Assembly (NCBI GenBank): GCA_963693315.1
Contig: OY856188.1
Span: forward strand, 266,161,114 to 266,225,113
DNA length: 64,000 nucleotides
Direction of reading: 5' to 3'
Origin: Diogma glabrata
Taxonomy: Eukaryota; Arthropoda; Insecta; Diptera; Cylindrotomidae
Below are positions 33,831-46,945 of this stretch, piece after piece. The position numbers and the translations under genes are program-made. Under the pieces are notes generated by a model. The model had not been told where the DNA came from. It saw only the letters and a program-made list of their open reading frames with translations, and did no database searches. Position 1 is the first letter of the stretch. The number at the start of each line of letters is the position of its first letter.

Positions 33831-34849
33831 TGAAACTGGCGAAGACCTGGTGACTATACAGAACGACCGATCTAAAAACCAAACTAATTCGTTTCTGAAA
33901 AAATGATTGCTTATTAAATAGAGAACGAAGTGTTTAGTAATTTTCGGATCATAGTTGCTCATAGTTATTCGGCGATGCTTGAGCCTTTTCTACTTTAACT
34001 TATTTGCGTATATCACTGATTAAAATCCCTAGTTGGAAAAAAATTATAAATAAACTTTAAATTTCCTTGGAAGTGAGATATCCTATCCGTTAAAGACATA
34101 AAATATTAACTTATTTTTGATTTTATTAAAGTGATATTTCTTTTGTTCTTAAAATAATTGAATTTGTAAAAGTTTTATATCCATTATTTTCCTCAAACGA
34201 CAACTTTATTCTTTGAAGAAACATCATTGTTGTTTTTAAAAGAAAAGAAAAGATAATAATATATTGTTAGACTAAGAGTGAAGTTTTTTATCCTCGAATA
34301 AATGATTTAATTATCAATTAAATTCTTCTCAAATAATGCAATTTCTCAGTTTTTTCCGCTGCTAATTTAGTTTTAATTTTAGGTTATTCATACGCGCTTT
34401 GGTTTTTAATTGACTTTCAATAAAATGACAATCTGGCAATCTGCCAGATTTGTTTGGCCGATACCGAAATGCCAATTATTTCAAAAATATTTTTTGGCAC
34501 ACTAATTAACAGTTACTTGAGACTTCTCTTCTATACCAATAATGATCAGATTTTTCTTGAAAAGTAATCGATTAATATTTAATTTTATAATCCACATCAA
34601 GCAGTTTTTCAGATAAACACAATTGCTCAACAACTTTTAGAAAACGTACATTTTTTTGGTGACTCAACTGGTTATGATTTCATTTTCTGACACATAGTTT
34701 AAGAATCATGCCAAGTAAATCCACAGAATGAGCTCAACGCTTACATTTATTTGGTTTTCAATATCATTCAGAATAGATGAGTTGTTGAAATTTCGTATGA
34801 AGAAGCGCTGCTGAAAATCAAGTTGGTGCAGGTTGGTCTGGTCCTCTTT
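33831..34849. other. AT-rich non-coding stretch
   Basis: No gene recognised. A short palindrome aatctggcaatctgccagat at 34430 resembles hAT-type ccagat termini found at 426. Confidence 0.4.
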
Positions 34850-34852
34850 ATC

Positions 34853-35035
34853 TTATTATTTTAATTCATCAATTGACAGATTTAAATTCATCGCGTTGTT
34901 GAAATTATATTTTGCTTCACTGTAGCATTTGAAGATCCTTGCAATCCTCGCGGGTCTATCTTGGGCCATTAAATCCAAATATGTAGTGATAATGACATTA
35001 TTCCTCTTTAGAGGCAATTTGCTGATTTGCTCTGC
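34853..35035 (-). other. Unrecognised coding-like segment (60 codons, no ATG)
   Basis: Minus-strand frame running from an in-frame stop to TAA. It encodes FAEQISKLPLKRNN, TTYLDLMAQDRPARIAR, IFKCYSEAKYNFNNAMN and LSIDELK. Composition is more protein-like than the surrounding DNA. A splice-acceptor-like ttcgcag lies at its start. It could be a terminal exon or part of a transposon; no family recognised. Confidence 0.25.
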
Positions 35036-36159
35036 GAATTAATATTGTTCCAACATGATGTAGAGATTTTATAAATTATATTGAATGTCAATCTCAAAAT
35101 AATAATAAAGTTTGTGCATAATTTAGATTTTACTTCTGGAACTCTAAACGGTAGAAATGTTGTACAATTCAAGCATAGAAATGAACACAATTGATTTATG
35201 TAATGTGCAATCGATAGATTACGAATAATGCGTCTTGATTAATTGATTGAATCAGCTGTACAGTGTACACGTTGAAAGAAAATTTGAATGTGTATCTGTA
35301 ATGACTTTGATGCAATATATTGTGCCGACGCCATGCCGTATGTGTAACTTAACTGAAACGGTAATTGTTTCTAATTTTGGTATGATTATCGCTGTTTGAT
35401 CAGTGGTCACGAATAAGTGAATGTTTTTATCATGACTATACTTTGGATACGCTGGTTGTTTGTGGAAGATAGCCTGGCAATAAAAAGTTGGGGCAAATGT
35501 ATTCTATCCAATAAGGTCTAAGCTTACTAAATAGTAATAGTTGAATGATAATTTTACAGTTCTGGAAGAAATACGAAAGAGTCAGGCCTTTCGATATTTT
35601 ATTTTGGAAACAGCATGAATGAGTAATAAAAAAACACCACTGGCGAAATATCAATTTTCATAACTACACAAAAATTATTCTCTTTAAGTTAATTCTATAT
35701 TTTAGCATCCATACTACCAACCAAGATGAAAAAAATCAAAACTATTTTTCAAACAAAAGCATCTAAACTGTTTTTGCTACTGCACTACTCTAGACGATTA
35801 CAAGTAGGTACAATAAAATCTCACTATTTGTTATAACTGTGAAAGTTTGATTAGCTCTTTAATTCTATGTTTAATCTATTATTATTTACTAGTTTGCACT
35901 TTTTCTTTCATCTTCTGTATAAAGGAGTATACTAATATCCAGAAAGATCTATTTGATCTTAAGAAATCCAGTCTGTGCTTAAGCTTTCCATTGTGTATCT
36001 GTTTTATTACCACACAATTCTGTAATTTTTAGGCCTATAAATGTAAATCAAAATATAGGAAACATAAACATTTCCATAATATTGAGTCTAATGACAGTGG
36101 AAAAAATTCAACTTAAGTAAATAAATAAGTGATGATGAAGTTTTAACTTTCATCGTCAT
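35036..36159. other. Non-coding stretch
   Basis: Short frames on both strands without recognisable motifs; nothing further seen. Confidence 0.4.
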
Positions 36160-36480
36160 GGCCTCAGTAGCGTAATTGGTAGCGTGTCGGCAAATGGATT
36201 CGAACATGGCACTGAAGAGGAAAGTTCGAATTCATCCGAAACATTTAAAATGAGAAAAGGAGTTTTATCTGAGAAAATTTCTAACCATATGCAAAAAACT
36301 CAATTTGAAATGGATCAGAAATTGTCTAGAATTGTAATGAAGCGCTGCTTCGGTATAGTTCACCGAAGTGGCATAGCAGGCCGCGTACCTAGCGAGATTG
36401 TTTTGATAGCCCCAAGCTAGCTGTAGTCCGTGGGGACGAGAAAGAAATCCTGCTACTCGAGCACACTGATATTGTACGCG
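36160..36480 (+). repeat. tRNA-derived SINE-like sequence
   Basis: gcctcagtagcgtaattggt (A-box-like) is followed 55 bp later by aaagttcgaattc (B-box-like), then about 240 bp of unrelated, GC-richer body up to aataaacgg. This is the head-plus-body organisation of a SINE. It differs from the head at 6470-6553. Confidence 0.45.
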
Positions 36481-36625
36481 AATCTTAAGATCAAATAAAC
36501 GGATAAAAAGAAAAACAAGTGAAATGAGGAGACTCTGGCGACCCCCTTATGTGAAAGAACCCCGACCACCACGTCCAACCTCTTTGTTTTAACACACTCA
36601 CACGCTCTCGCACTTCATCCACCCA

Positions 36626-37041
<416 letters not shown>

Positions 37042-37264
37042 GCTGAGCTTCAGGCTACTGTGGGGGTCACAGGTGGCGGATAGTGAACGGCCTACATACT
37101 GATATGTTCTATGTAGGTGAGCTGCGAATACGCGAATAAGCAGTCCCCGACCAAGAGCGCAACAAAAATCCACGAGCGTCTGTCCCACAGTGGGCGGCTC
37201 ACTGGTCAGCGTCTGTCTTCATGTTAGAAGCGGCTGGTTATTTCCACCTGGCAGTAGGTATAAA

Positions 37265-39024
37265 ATGCTAAGAGAAGAAAAACTCCGAAAACAAAACAAC
37301 ATGGAGGGTGATTTAGGATCAAGACTTACGGCGCAGGGATTAGGTACCCCAGTGCCGGCGACTGCAGTGAGTGAGCAAGCAGGCTCCCAGTCGTCGATAT
37401 CCAGCGACTGCAATGATACAGTGGTGGTAAACTTGGCCGCTGTATCAGCTAGTACTACAAGTGACAAGAAGAATCCAGAGCAGGCATTTGCCAAGAGCAA
37501 TAAGATGGTAAGGTCACCAACTAAAATGAGCGTTAGCTTGAACGACAGTCCATGCACTTCCGCTGGATTGCAAGCCAATAACAATAAAATGGTGCCAAAT
37601 ACGCCTCCTGCACCATCTGCAACGAGAAGCGCACCCCAAAACGTTACCGAGCACCCGGATCTAGGTACAACGGAAAAAAAGAACGTCAGTGGATCACCAT
37701 CAAATACCACGACGAAGGCAGTTATACCACAACAATCAGCGACCAGCCAGGTGATACCAGTAGGAGGTACACAAAGTGTCTGTAGCAATGGCATAGACAC
37801 CTTATTGATGGTTAGCTGTAAACTTAAACAGCTGCAAAAAGTTATGTCGAACACACGATCTATTAACCTTAAGTTTAGGAACCTGGTTAATGAAATTGAA
37901 GATTTGCACAAATCTGCTGTGAATGACCTCACTGTTGTCCAAAGCGTCAGGCCACAGGTAAACAAAGTGTGCCAAACTTCACCGACCTTGAAACCAAGCG
38001 TCGATGAAAAATCAAAAAGACGACGAAGTGGAAATGGTGAGGACATGGCAGCACAACTGCCCTCGCCGAAAAAAAGTAAAACGGCTAGAAAGGTCTTAAA
38101 ACAACCAAGATCAAGATCCGAGCAGAGCGTGATCAAGCCAACAGAACAGCAGGCCGAGCCCCCGAACCAAAACGTGCTCCCTGTGGAAACATCCGAAACC
38201 GAGTGGCAACACGTGAGAAAACGGAAAAAGAGGAGAAAAAAAACGCGTCCTGTTGAGCCTACGCGAAACGAATCACGCAAACCTACGAAAAGAGCACCAT
38301 GGTCGGATGCTTTAATAATATCTAGGTCCGGTGAAAAAAGTTATGCGCAAATGCTCAAAGAAATGAAAGAGAACCCGGAACTAAAAGAGCTCGGGGATTG
38401 TGTCACCAAGATTAGGAAGACAGCTAAAGGCGAGCTGCTTCTTGAACTTAAAAAAGGCGAACACAATCAAAAGCTTAAAGAGCACGCAGAGCTAGCACTC
38501 AGAGACTCGGCGAGTGTTAGGTCGGTGTGCCAAGAAACTCTTATAGAGTGTCGCGACTTAGACGAGATAACAACGAGGGAAGATATTTGCATTGCAATCC
38601 AGGCACAATTTCCTACAATTGGGTCTGTCCAAACAAATGCAATCAAATCGTTAAGGACATTACGAGACGGGACTCAGACGGCACTAATCAGCCTCCCTGA
38701 ACGATCAGCGCATGCGCTCGTTGCGTCTGGACACATCCGAATAGGATGGGTAAGATGCAGACTGCGCGAGCGAATCACTCCAACACGCTGTTTAGATGCC
38801 TTGATTACGGTCATGTAGCAAGGCAATGTAAAAGTGATGTGGATCGAACGGGGATATGTTTTAGATGCGGAGGAACAGGACATAAATCAAAAGGATGCAA
38901 AGAGCCCCCAAAATGTGCTCTTTGCCTGCCGGGAACCACAGGGACCAATGGGCATTCTACAGGAGGCAGTAGATGTCCAGCCTACAAAAGAGCGCTAAAG
39001 CCGACTTCTGCCCGTCATGGTTAA
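37265..39024 (+). pseudogene. R1-clade ORF1 (gag-like) with one frameshift
   Basis: ORF1 proteins of R1-type elements bind RNA and form the ribonucleoprotein. I start at the ATG at 37265 (MLREEKLRKQNN); the frame is open further upstream without an ATG. The N-terminal half is low-complexity Ser/Thr/Pro-rich; basic clusters (KSKRRRSGN, RKRKKRRKKTR) look like nuclear localisation signals. A conserved gag core follows (PWSDALIISRSG to the region before the zinc knuckles). A single-base deletion near 38790 shifts the frame just before three zinc knuckles: CFRCLDYGHVARQC, CFRCGGTGHKSKGC and a CALC...C type. ORF1 ends at 39024, overlapping the ORF2 start by 8 bases (ATGGTTAA). Confidence 0.9.
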
Positions 39025-42007
39025 GTGTATCCAGATAAATCTTAACCATTGCGAGGCGGCACAGGACCTACTGACACAAACCGTTAGAAATCAGAAAGTG
39101 GACGTGGCATTGATTTGCGAACAATATCGAACCCCTGTTGGCGATTCGAACTGGGTTGAAGACAGGACGAGCAAAGCTGCTATCTGGACCTGTAATGCTC
39201 TCCCTTTTGAACGCAGATCTAGTCGTTAGCATGAGAGTTTTGTCTATGCCAAAATCAAAGGTGTCCACTTCTACAGCTGCTACATTCCTCCTAGCACCCC
39301 ACTGGACGAATTCGAAGAGACACTTGACCGACTAGTAACAGACGTCAGAGGTAAATCACCCATCGTAATTGCGGGTGATTTTAACGCTTGGGCCGTTGAA
39401 TGGGGAAGTAAACGTACCCTAGAGGTAGGGCATTACTTGAGGCATTTGCCAGACTTAATCTGGTACTGCTCAACCATGGTACCACAGAGACATATAATAA
39501 AGGAGAAGCAAGTTCAATTATCGATATCACTTTTGCAAGTGGGACACTCTCGAGAGGAGCACAATGGAGGGTGTCTGATTTGTATACGCATAGTGATCAT
39601 CGTGCTATTATATTTGAAACCCAACCCCCACAGCGGTTTGAAAGGCGCCAAGTCAAGCGGAAGGCGCAGCAAAATGGGTGGAAAATCAAAGAGTTGGACA
39701 CGGAGATGTTGGACTACATGGTTGAATGCATGCCAATACCGGAGAGTGGTGTCAAGATAGGAGCAGAATTTATTGCGAGATATCTTAAAAGCCCCTGTGA
39801 TGCATCTATGCCGCGTAAAAGCAACGGTAATGGACGGTCCCCAGTCTTCTGGTGGACCGAAAACATTGCCCGTCTGAGAAAAGAGTGCCTCAAACTCCGG
39901 AGGAAATGTACACGAAGGAGAAATCATGAGCACTATGAGCAGTTCCAAAATGATTTTCGCGAAAAGCGGAAAGAATTGCGGAAAGCAATTGCTAATAGTA
40001 AGAGCAGATCATTCCAGTGTCTTATAGATGAAGTTCAGAATAACCCATGGGGAAGTGCGTACAAAATAGTGCTTACTAAACTCAAGGGTGTTCAATCAGC
40101 TGCACCAGTGTGCCCAGATATAATGGCTGAAATTGTGTCCGGCCTTTTTCCACACCACGTTGACTTCTCCCTACCTCGTGAGCTGCAAATTGACGAAAAT
40201 TCAATTTCGGCTGTCACCATCGAAGAGGTCCTAAACGCGTTGCTCAGATTATCCGTTAATAGCACGCCTGGTCTAGACGGCATCCCAAATATCGTCTTAA
40301 AAACAGCGATAAAGAAGAAGCCGAATGTATTCGAAAATAACTACACTGCGTGCCTAAAAGAAGGGATATTTCCTGAGGAATGGAAGCGCCAACGCCTTGT
40401 GCTTATACCGAAAGGTGACAAGCCACCAGAAGAACCCTCGTCCTACCGCCCACTGTGCATGCTGGACACAACTGGAAAGATCTTTGAGAGAATTATTGGT
40501 ACTCGACTTGAGCAACATACTGAAGGCGAGTGGGGCCTTTCTGACCGGCAGTTTGGTTTCAGAAAGAAGCGCTCTACCGTTGATGCCATATCTGCAGTAT
40601 GTGAGATAGCGCATAAAGCTTTGAGTGGTAAAAGATGGCTAGAAGGTGATAAACAGTATTGTGCTGTTGTCACTCTGGATGTTAAAAACGCCTTTAACTC
40701 TGCCAACTGGAACCAAATCATGAGAGCCCTAGACGAACTGCATGTACCTGACTACCTGCTACGTATAATAGCCAGCTACTTCACGGGAAGAACTCTGGTA
40801 TAAAGTACCGAAACAGGTCCTAAGAAGTACAATATAACAGGAGGAGTACCCCAAGGATCGGTCTTTGGACCCCTGCTGTGGAAGCAGAGTACGTGTGCCG
40901 GCACAAACAACGATTATCGGCTATGCAGACGACATTGCCATAGTTGTCGTAGCCAAAAACCTTACGGACATTACGAGCAACTGTAACCAGACCATAACCA
41001 GCGTTAGAGCATGGCTGAACAGCAAAGGACTAGAGTTGGCCGATCACAATACGTAAGCCGTACTAATGAGTAGCAGAAAAGTGGTGGAAAGTATCGATAT
41101 CCAGGTTGGTGGACAGATCATAAAATCTGGCCAGCACCTGAAGTATCTTGGAGTCGTTCTAGACCACAGACTCAACTTTAGAGACCACTTGATGTACGCT
41201 GGTGACAAAGCCAAACGAGTAGGGGCTGCTCTTGCAAGGCTAATGCCAAACATTGGCGGCCCTAGACAACCGATCAGACAGCTTCTTGGTAGCGTTACCA
41301 CATCAATATTGATGTATGCAGCACCCATATGGGCCTCAGCGGTGGAAACGCCATCTTATGTTAGACCTATCAAAACGGCCTACAGACTGACATCGTTGCG
41401 CATTTGCTGTGCTTTTCGCACGGTGTCTGACGAGGCTGTAAATGTTATTGCGAGTAGGATGCCGATTGATATTGCAGCAAAAGAGGTATCGGCTCTGCGT
41501 ATAGCAACACGAAATGATAGGGACCGACGAACACGTGAAGACTTCAACATGGACAGTCATATAGAATGGCAAGCGAAATGGGAAGCTTCCACCAACGGAC
41601 GATGGACCTTTGTGATGATCCCTGACATAAAAACATGGACATCAAGAAAACACGGTGATGTCAACCATCATTTGACGCAAATGATCTCAGGCCATGGATG
41701 CTTCCGTGAGTACTTATACAAGTATAAGCACGTAACGGATCCATACTGTCTCTACTGTGAGGGTAAGGCCGAGAACGCTGAGCACGTGCTAATCGAATGC
41801 GGAAGGTTTGCAAATTCGAGAAGACTTATTGAGCAGCATATGGGAGAGTCAATCACTCCGCATAGCCTCATGCAATTTATGCTGAGCTCAAAAGACAACT
41901 GGGACATAGCGAATGAGATCATCACAAGTATGATGAAACGACTGAGACAAGACGAACGAAGAGCAGCCATGCTCAACACTACACAGCGAAACCACGACAA
42001 CACATAA
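39017..42007 (+). pseudogene. R1-clade ORF2: endonuclease, reverse transcriptase, CCHC
   Basis: About 997 codons, close to family length. Endonuclease: MVKCIQINLNHCEAAQDLL at the start, CEQYRTP, VIAGDFNAW (about 39365-39390), IIDITF and SDHRAI (39592 onward). RT: GLDGIPN, YRPLCMLDTTGKIFER, QFGFRKKRSTVDA, TLDVKNAFNSANW, GGVPQGSVFGPLLW and the catalytic YADD (40922-40933). C-terminus: CLYCEGKAENAEHVLIEC (from about 41747), the CCHC of this clade. Lesions: TAG at 39227-39229, frameshift near 39415, TAA at 40801-40803, a short deletion with frameshift near 40885 (right after GPLLW), and TAA at 41054-41056. It nicks the target and copies its RNA in active relatives; this copy cannot. Confidence 0.93.
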
Positions 42008-42189
42008 TAATCGAGAGAGTACTAAACTCAACCCCTGCCCTGCGAAGGAATGCCTTAATTGGTGGTACCGCAGGGATACAACAGGACTACAAGAGCAAGG
42101 GAGATGTTTTTACCCGGTAAGAACCCGCGGTCGCCTGGAAAGTCGGATTTCAGGTGGATTTTTGAAACGTTTCATCTTCCTACGAAAAA

Positions 42190-42206
<17 letters not shown>

Positions 42207-42239
<33 letters not shown>

Positions 42240-42250
42240 ACACACACACA
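42207..42250. repeat. (CA)n on the 3' side of the R1-clade element
   Basis: 44 bp of CA repeats with one TA variant, directly after the A-tail. Read with the 412-bp run at 36628 this is the other half of a split microsatellite target. Further CA and CCCACA motifs lie at 42800-42830. Confidence 0.95.
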
Positions 42251-43060
42251 TCCATACCCATATGCACTCTCATCATTGCTGTTAATAAAACCATCTCAGG
42301 TTCAACGATCGAGATGCATACCCCTAAACGCTGTTGAAACCGGTCTATCACTTTTGTTTCAAGCCCCAAAAAAAATTTCTTCAAATAAGAATATGGAAAT
42401 CGTTTTCACCTTTCCATGTAGTATATGAATTATCGATTTGACAAATATCCGGTGATATGCAATAATTGGCCAAAACATTGAAAGGATAACATCTGAATGG
42501 AGATATTCCCTTACACCCGCAGTACCTTCCTTCCCCAATCTAATCGTTACCTTAACTTCACGAGTATTGTCCTTCAATGCATCCTCAAATTTCCGATAAA
42601 TTAAATCTTGTTATCGATTAAATATTCATTTTTTGTTTTAATCACTTTTAAGTTTTGTTTATTTTTTTGTTTTATAACAATGAAATTTTTGTTTTCAATA
42701 ATTATGCAAAATTCTCATTCACAGGTTGGAATAGGACACTCATACGCACATGCAGTAAAGACACTCGAACTTACTTACTCAACCACACTTCCATATCCAC
42801 GCACTCACACACCCACACACACACATAACCGTAATCATTCATACATCTAAAAAATAAAATATGACTCACCCCATAATTCGTCCAGATCCCACCCAACAAT
42901 CTCCTCTACTCCTGCATCCTCCTCCTCTCTATTGTTTTTCAGAATTCCACAAGCCGGACAACGGTTCGGTTGACAAATTATTCCAATAACCGCTTGTTGT
43001 TGGTATCAATCCAATTATTCAATGCACAGGATGACAACCAATGACGAGAATCTTATATGA
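42251..43060. other. Intergenic stretch
   Basis: Mixed composition with short CA/CCACAC runs (42800-42830) and a pyrimidine-rich patch (42880-42940). No gene recognised. Confidence 0.4.
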
Positions 43061-43099
43061 TTGAGGTTAAGTTTTTTTTTATTTACTTATCAATTGTTT

Positions 43100-43480
43100 T
43101 ATCGCTAACCCAGGATTACACTCAACATAGAATATACGTATAATTATGATTTTTTTTTCTCAATATTTTATTTAACAGCTTTTTTCTACAACCTTAGCTA
43201 ACGTAGAATTAAACTAAGCTTGTGCTAGATGTATAACTATGATTTTCTTTTCAATAATTAACATTTTATATATAGATACCATTATGATTTTTCTATGATA
43301 CTTAACAGTGTTCTTAACAACATTAGCTAGCTCACAATTGAACTAAACATTTTATTTATGTACACGTATGACTTTTTTTATAGACAATTTGACAGTTTTA
43401 ATTGAAATAAACATTTAATTTATGTACACGTATGATTTTTTGTAAATATTTGACAGTTTTGGTTTATTTTATTTATTTTC
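43100..43480. repeat. Degenerate tandem repeat, unit about 60-125 bp
   Basis: Phrases tatgatttttttt, aacattagctagc-like and gaactaaacatttta recur at about 43130, 43230, 43290, 43345 and 43410. The last two units (tttatttatgtacacgtatg and ttaatttatgtacacgtatg) are nearly identical. Confidence 0.55.
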
Positions 43481-44191
43481 GTTAATATCACACCATATGA
43501 AAACCATTTTAGTAGGTACGATAATGACTAGGGTTACCCCTTTACAAGCCTGAGTATGTTTCGTCAGCCATTTACAACCACAGAACAAATAATTAATACC
43601 GAATCGGCAAATGTTTCCGTTTGGTTAGGCTTACTATTCATTAATCCTAGTCACTAGACATTACCTGTGATTACAGCCCTTAATAGATGCTTTTTATTCA
43701 CTTTTTATGTACAAACAAAAATGATTACCTCGTATCAGAAGAAAATTAAGACCACACCCAGTATATTCGATGTGTAGAGGTAAAAAAATAATGAACAACA
43801 GCTGTGATGTTTATCTCGACAAAAAGTCGACTGAGAAACGCTCTCTATCTTCAACCTCGTATTTATAGTTAAAGTCACGCTGCTTGTAAACAACAACATA
43901 TCGATAAACACGATAAGTGTGTTTCATGGGTATTTTCTTTCGTTCATCATTTGTACCCACTAAAGAGTTTGCAAAACTAATTTGGATTAAAAATTGGAAA
44001 AGAATTAAAAAAAAACTTGATTATGAAATAATTGTAAAAAATTATACAGGGAAATAGTGCGATTCCGATTTAATGAGATTGCACAACTGTTTTATGGTAA
44101 TTTTCAAACAGAAACTTATTGCGATAGATGATTACGAAATAGAAACTATGTTTAACGACAACAACTACAGAAGTTTTTGGTTAATGTGAAT

Positions 44192-44404
44192 TTAATGCGT
44201 GTGGGAAGGCAGGGCGCGTCCGAACCATGAAGATTTTTCAACAGCCTTATAACAATTACGAAGATCGAATACTAGCTTCGTTACAGAATGTGTATAGTCT
44301 TGCCTTTCTTTGGTTGTCGAAGTTGATTCAAATTTGTGAATTTCGCCCAGTTCACTAAGCAATCTTGGATGTATAAACCTCTTAATAATTGAAATTGATT
44401 GCAA
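44192..44404 (-). other. Unrecognised coding-like frame (70 aa)
   Basis: Minus-strand frame from ATG with protein-like composition (IKRFIHPRLLSELGEIHKF, then TTKERQDYTHSVTKLVFDL). No family recognised and no promoter or splice evidence; possibly a transposon or exon fragment. Confidence 0.25.
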
Positions 44405-44859
44405 ATTGATATTGCAAATTCAAATCATTCAGGAACCGTTGGCAATTCGAATAATTCGTTGAATGTGGAACATGACCCGTTTTCAAAAATTTGCCGCTCC
44501 AAAACTAAAATGGGGTTGTCAATAAAACTGGTCCCTCAAAGCGAAAAAAATCTGCTTTTAGTTTTTGTTCAAACATAATTCATCTGTAAAAATAGAAAGA
44601 CTATCTCAAACACACAATCAGTAAATTATCTACCCAAGAACCCGAATCGTAAGTTTTCGACTTACTTAGTTGCCCACTTTTATTAGTGGGGAACCCACTA
44701 ATAAACCCTAAATGGGATTTACTCGGTTCACCGTGAAAATAAGCTCACCGCCTTACGTTTTACCTCATGTTCAATTCACCGTTTTTACGATTAACCGTCA
44801 CAACAATTCACCGCTTAGGATTCACCGTGACAACAGTTCACCGCTTACCATTTCCCGTT

Positions 44860-46146
44860 TTTTTAGATAAACTATCAATATATTTACTGAAGCAAAATGC
44901 TTTGCTTATATTTTTATTATCTTAGTCGTCGGAAATCATATATATAATACACAAGAATCGAAAAAGCGTAGCCATATCATAAGTAAGAAGAGAATCCGGA
45001 AGGGAATTCATTTTTCACTTTCTTTTTTTCGGAAAATTAAAAATAAAACTCATGCATAGTGAAAGATTTAAAAAAAATTATTTTAAGTTTCCTTTCTTCT
45101 GAATCTTTATTTTTATTTTAGTCATGATTTTCCTTGTTTTTAAATATTTTCTATTGATTAGAAATTAAAGAAACAATTCATAAAATTGATTTGTTCGTTC
45201 TTTGCAAAACAAGATAGAAAAATATTTCATGATAGCCGTGTTCGATTTAACTGAAACAACTGAATTATTTGAAAAATTGTATGCAATTGTTGTTGTTTTT
45301 TCAGTTTTTTCAGTCAAATCGAACGCACCTAATATAAATCTTTAATTGATTTATACATTTTATCTGATGTAAAATTGTATTGGGAAGGAATGAAAAATAG
45401 GGATAATATATTGTGGTTATGAGGATTATATTCTTGAAGAATTTTGTGTTTAGTGATTATTGAGTTTGATTAGAAAGGTTTGTTGGAAATTAATTAATAA
45501 TGAAACTGATTTTGAGTTAGTTTATTTATTGGTTGTTCTCGATAAATTTGTATTATTTACTAGAAAAAAATTTAAACTAATTTTATATTTTATATACTGT
45601 ATGGGATAATGTGCGATATACTGTGGAGTAATGTATTACGTCAACTATTTCGAACTATTTAATATTCAAAGTTTCTAGATTATAATTATTTATTTCTATG
45701 GAGGCAGAGACCCTATTCCTGAACACATATATGTGAATTTGGACCATATTGTGAAGGTCGAATTCAAATTAGATAATAGTGTAAAAACTGAATTTCGGTT
45801 TTAGTAATATCGTTACCGTAACCGTTTAATGTTTTGCAATGCGAACTTTCCAATATTGCAAAAAATGTACATTTGTTTGGGAATAGGACCTCAGAATAAG
45901 TTAAAGTTTTGTAGTTAACATTTTTTAGTTGTATTATGGATTTTATTTAAAGTGGCGCAATTTTTGTAGGTAAATGTAAAGAAAAATCAAAAACGAAATT
46001 TTAAAATTTCTCCAAATTTTATTTTCATTTCAGTTTCAATTTATTCTTTGATTGAACTAGACGTTGCAAACAGGGCTTTGGTTAATTAGTTTAATTTTAT
46101 TAATTTATGAAAAAATATTTTGGGTAAATGCACAGGGGTCCCCTAG
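44860..46146. repeat. 'CTAGGGGTCCCC' repeat, long copy (inverse)
   Basis: The right end, acaggggtcccctag at 46131-46146, and inner blocks (agacgttgcaaacaggg, ttcataaattaat-like) mirror 31689-31800. Its left part (gcgtagccatatcata, agagaatccggaag) mirrors 31900-31960. The short copy therefore has about 1 kb deleted. It carries no gene. Confidence 0.6.
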
Positions 46147-46222
46147 TATAAATATAATATAATTTGGCAGCATAAAAAAATATAAATATAATATAATTTG
46201 ACAGCATAAAAACAATTTATAA

Positions 46223-46609
46223 AAAGTACCCAATATAGAAGTAATAACAGTGGTAAAATCGAAGCGCGGTAAAGATAAGCTTGTGGTCGATGGTTATGTG
46301 TATAATTTGGAAAAAAAATTGGAGCAAAATTGCTTTCGCTGGATTTGTGATAAAAAGAGTATGCTGTTATGCAAGGGACGACTGTCAACTAAATTAACTG
46401 CCGACGGCCACCAAATTTCTATAAGGCCATCACCCCACGTTCATGACCCTGACGCTGTTGAAAAACTTCTGCACGAGGTGAATACAGAAAATAGAACATT
46501 GGCAGCCACAACTGCGATGATTTCGGCTAAAGTTATTTTGGCGAGCGAGCTAAATTGTAAGGCTGATGTCTGTAAAGAAACACACCAAGCAAGCCTGCTC
46601 AGAAAATGA
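46223..46609 (+). pseudogene. FLYWCH zinc-finger domain of the MULE
   Basis: The frame contains VVKSKRGKDKLVVDGYVYNL, then CFRWICDKKS, LLCKGRLSTKL and HVHDPDAVEKLLHEV. This reproduces the FLYWCH pattern, in which a G-x-x-x-L and G-Y-x-Y core precedes W-x-C, C-x-x-R-L and H-x-H. FLYWCH domains are the DNA-binding module often attached to insect MULE transposases. The frame stops at 46607-46609 before the catalytic part. No initiating ATG is obvious at the natural position (VVKSK). Confidence 0.75.
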
Positions 46610-46689
46610 AAATCGCTCGCCAGCGTAAGGGTGTGGTTAGTGAGCCACAAACTTTAGCTGATATCATTATTCCTAAGGGCATTTAAAAA

Positions 46690-46945
46690 TATTGTAGGTC
46701 AAGCATTAATTCTGTCTGATGATAAATTCGGCAGAGAACGCAATATAATTTTTGGAACTGTTTACAGTCTTAACACTTTGGGCAAATGCGGAATTTTGGA
46801 TTATCGATGGAACTTTCGCTGTGGTTTCAATTATCATGCGGCGATTACTCACTATTTGCGTTATCGTTCATGAAACGATTGTTCCAATTTTATTTTGCCT
46901 AAGCCCGGCGGTGAATGTAAATGTTAGCGGGGAAATTTGTTGACG
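46690..46945 (+). pseudogene. MULE transposase fragment (first catalytic Asp region)
   Basis: Encodes LTLWANAEFWIIDGTFAVVS followed by LLTICVIVHETIVPILFCLSP. MULE transposases have the pattern W-x-x-D-G-T-F ... Q-L-x-x-I-H-x ... V-P-x-x-x-x-L-x-P, the Asp being the first catalytic residue. The fragment ends after this motif, directly at the right terminal repeat, so the other catalytic residues are gone. Frame differs from the FLYWCH part. Confidence 0.7.

Noticed and set aside
37219..38280. 353-codon antisense frame over R1-clade ORF1
   Set aside because: Shadow of the well-supported ORF1 on the opposite strand; no domain.
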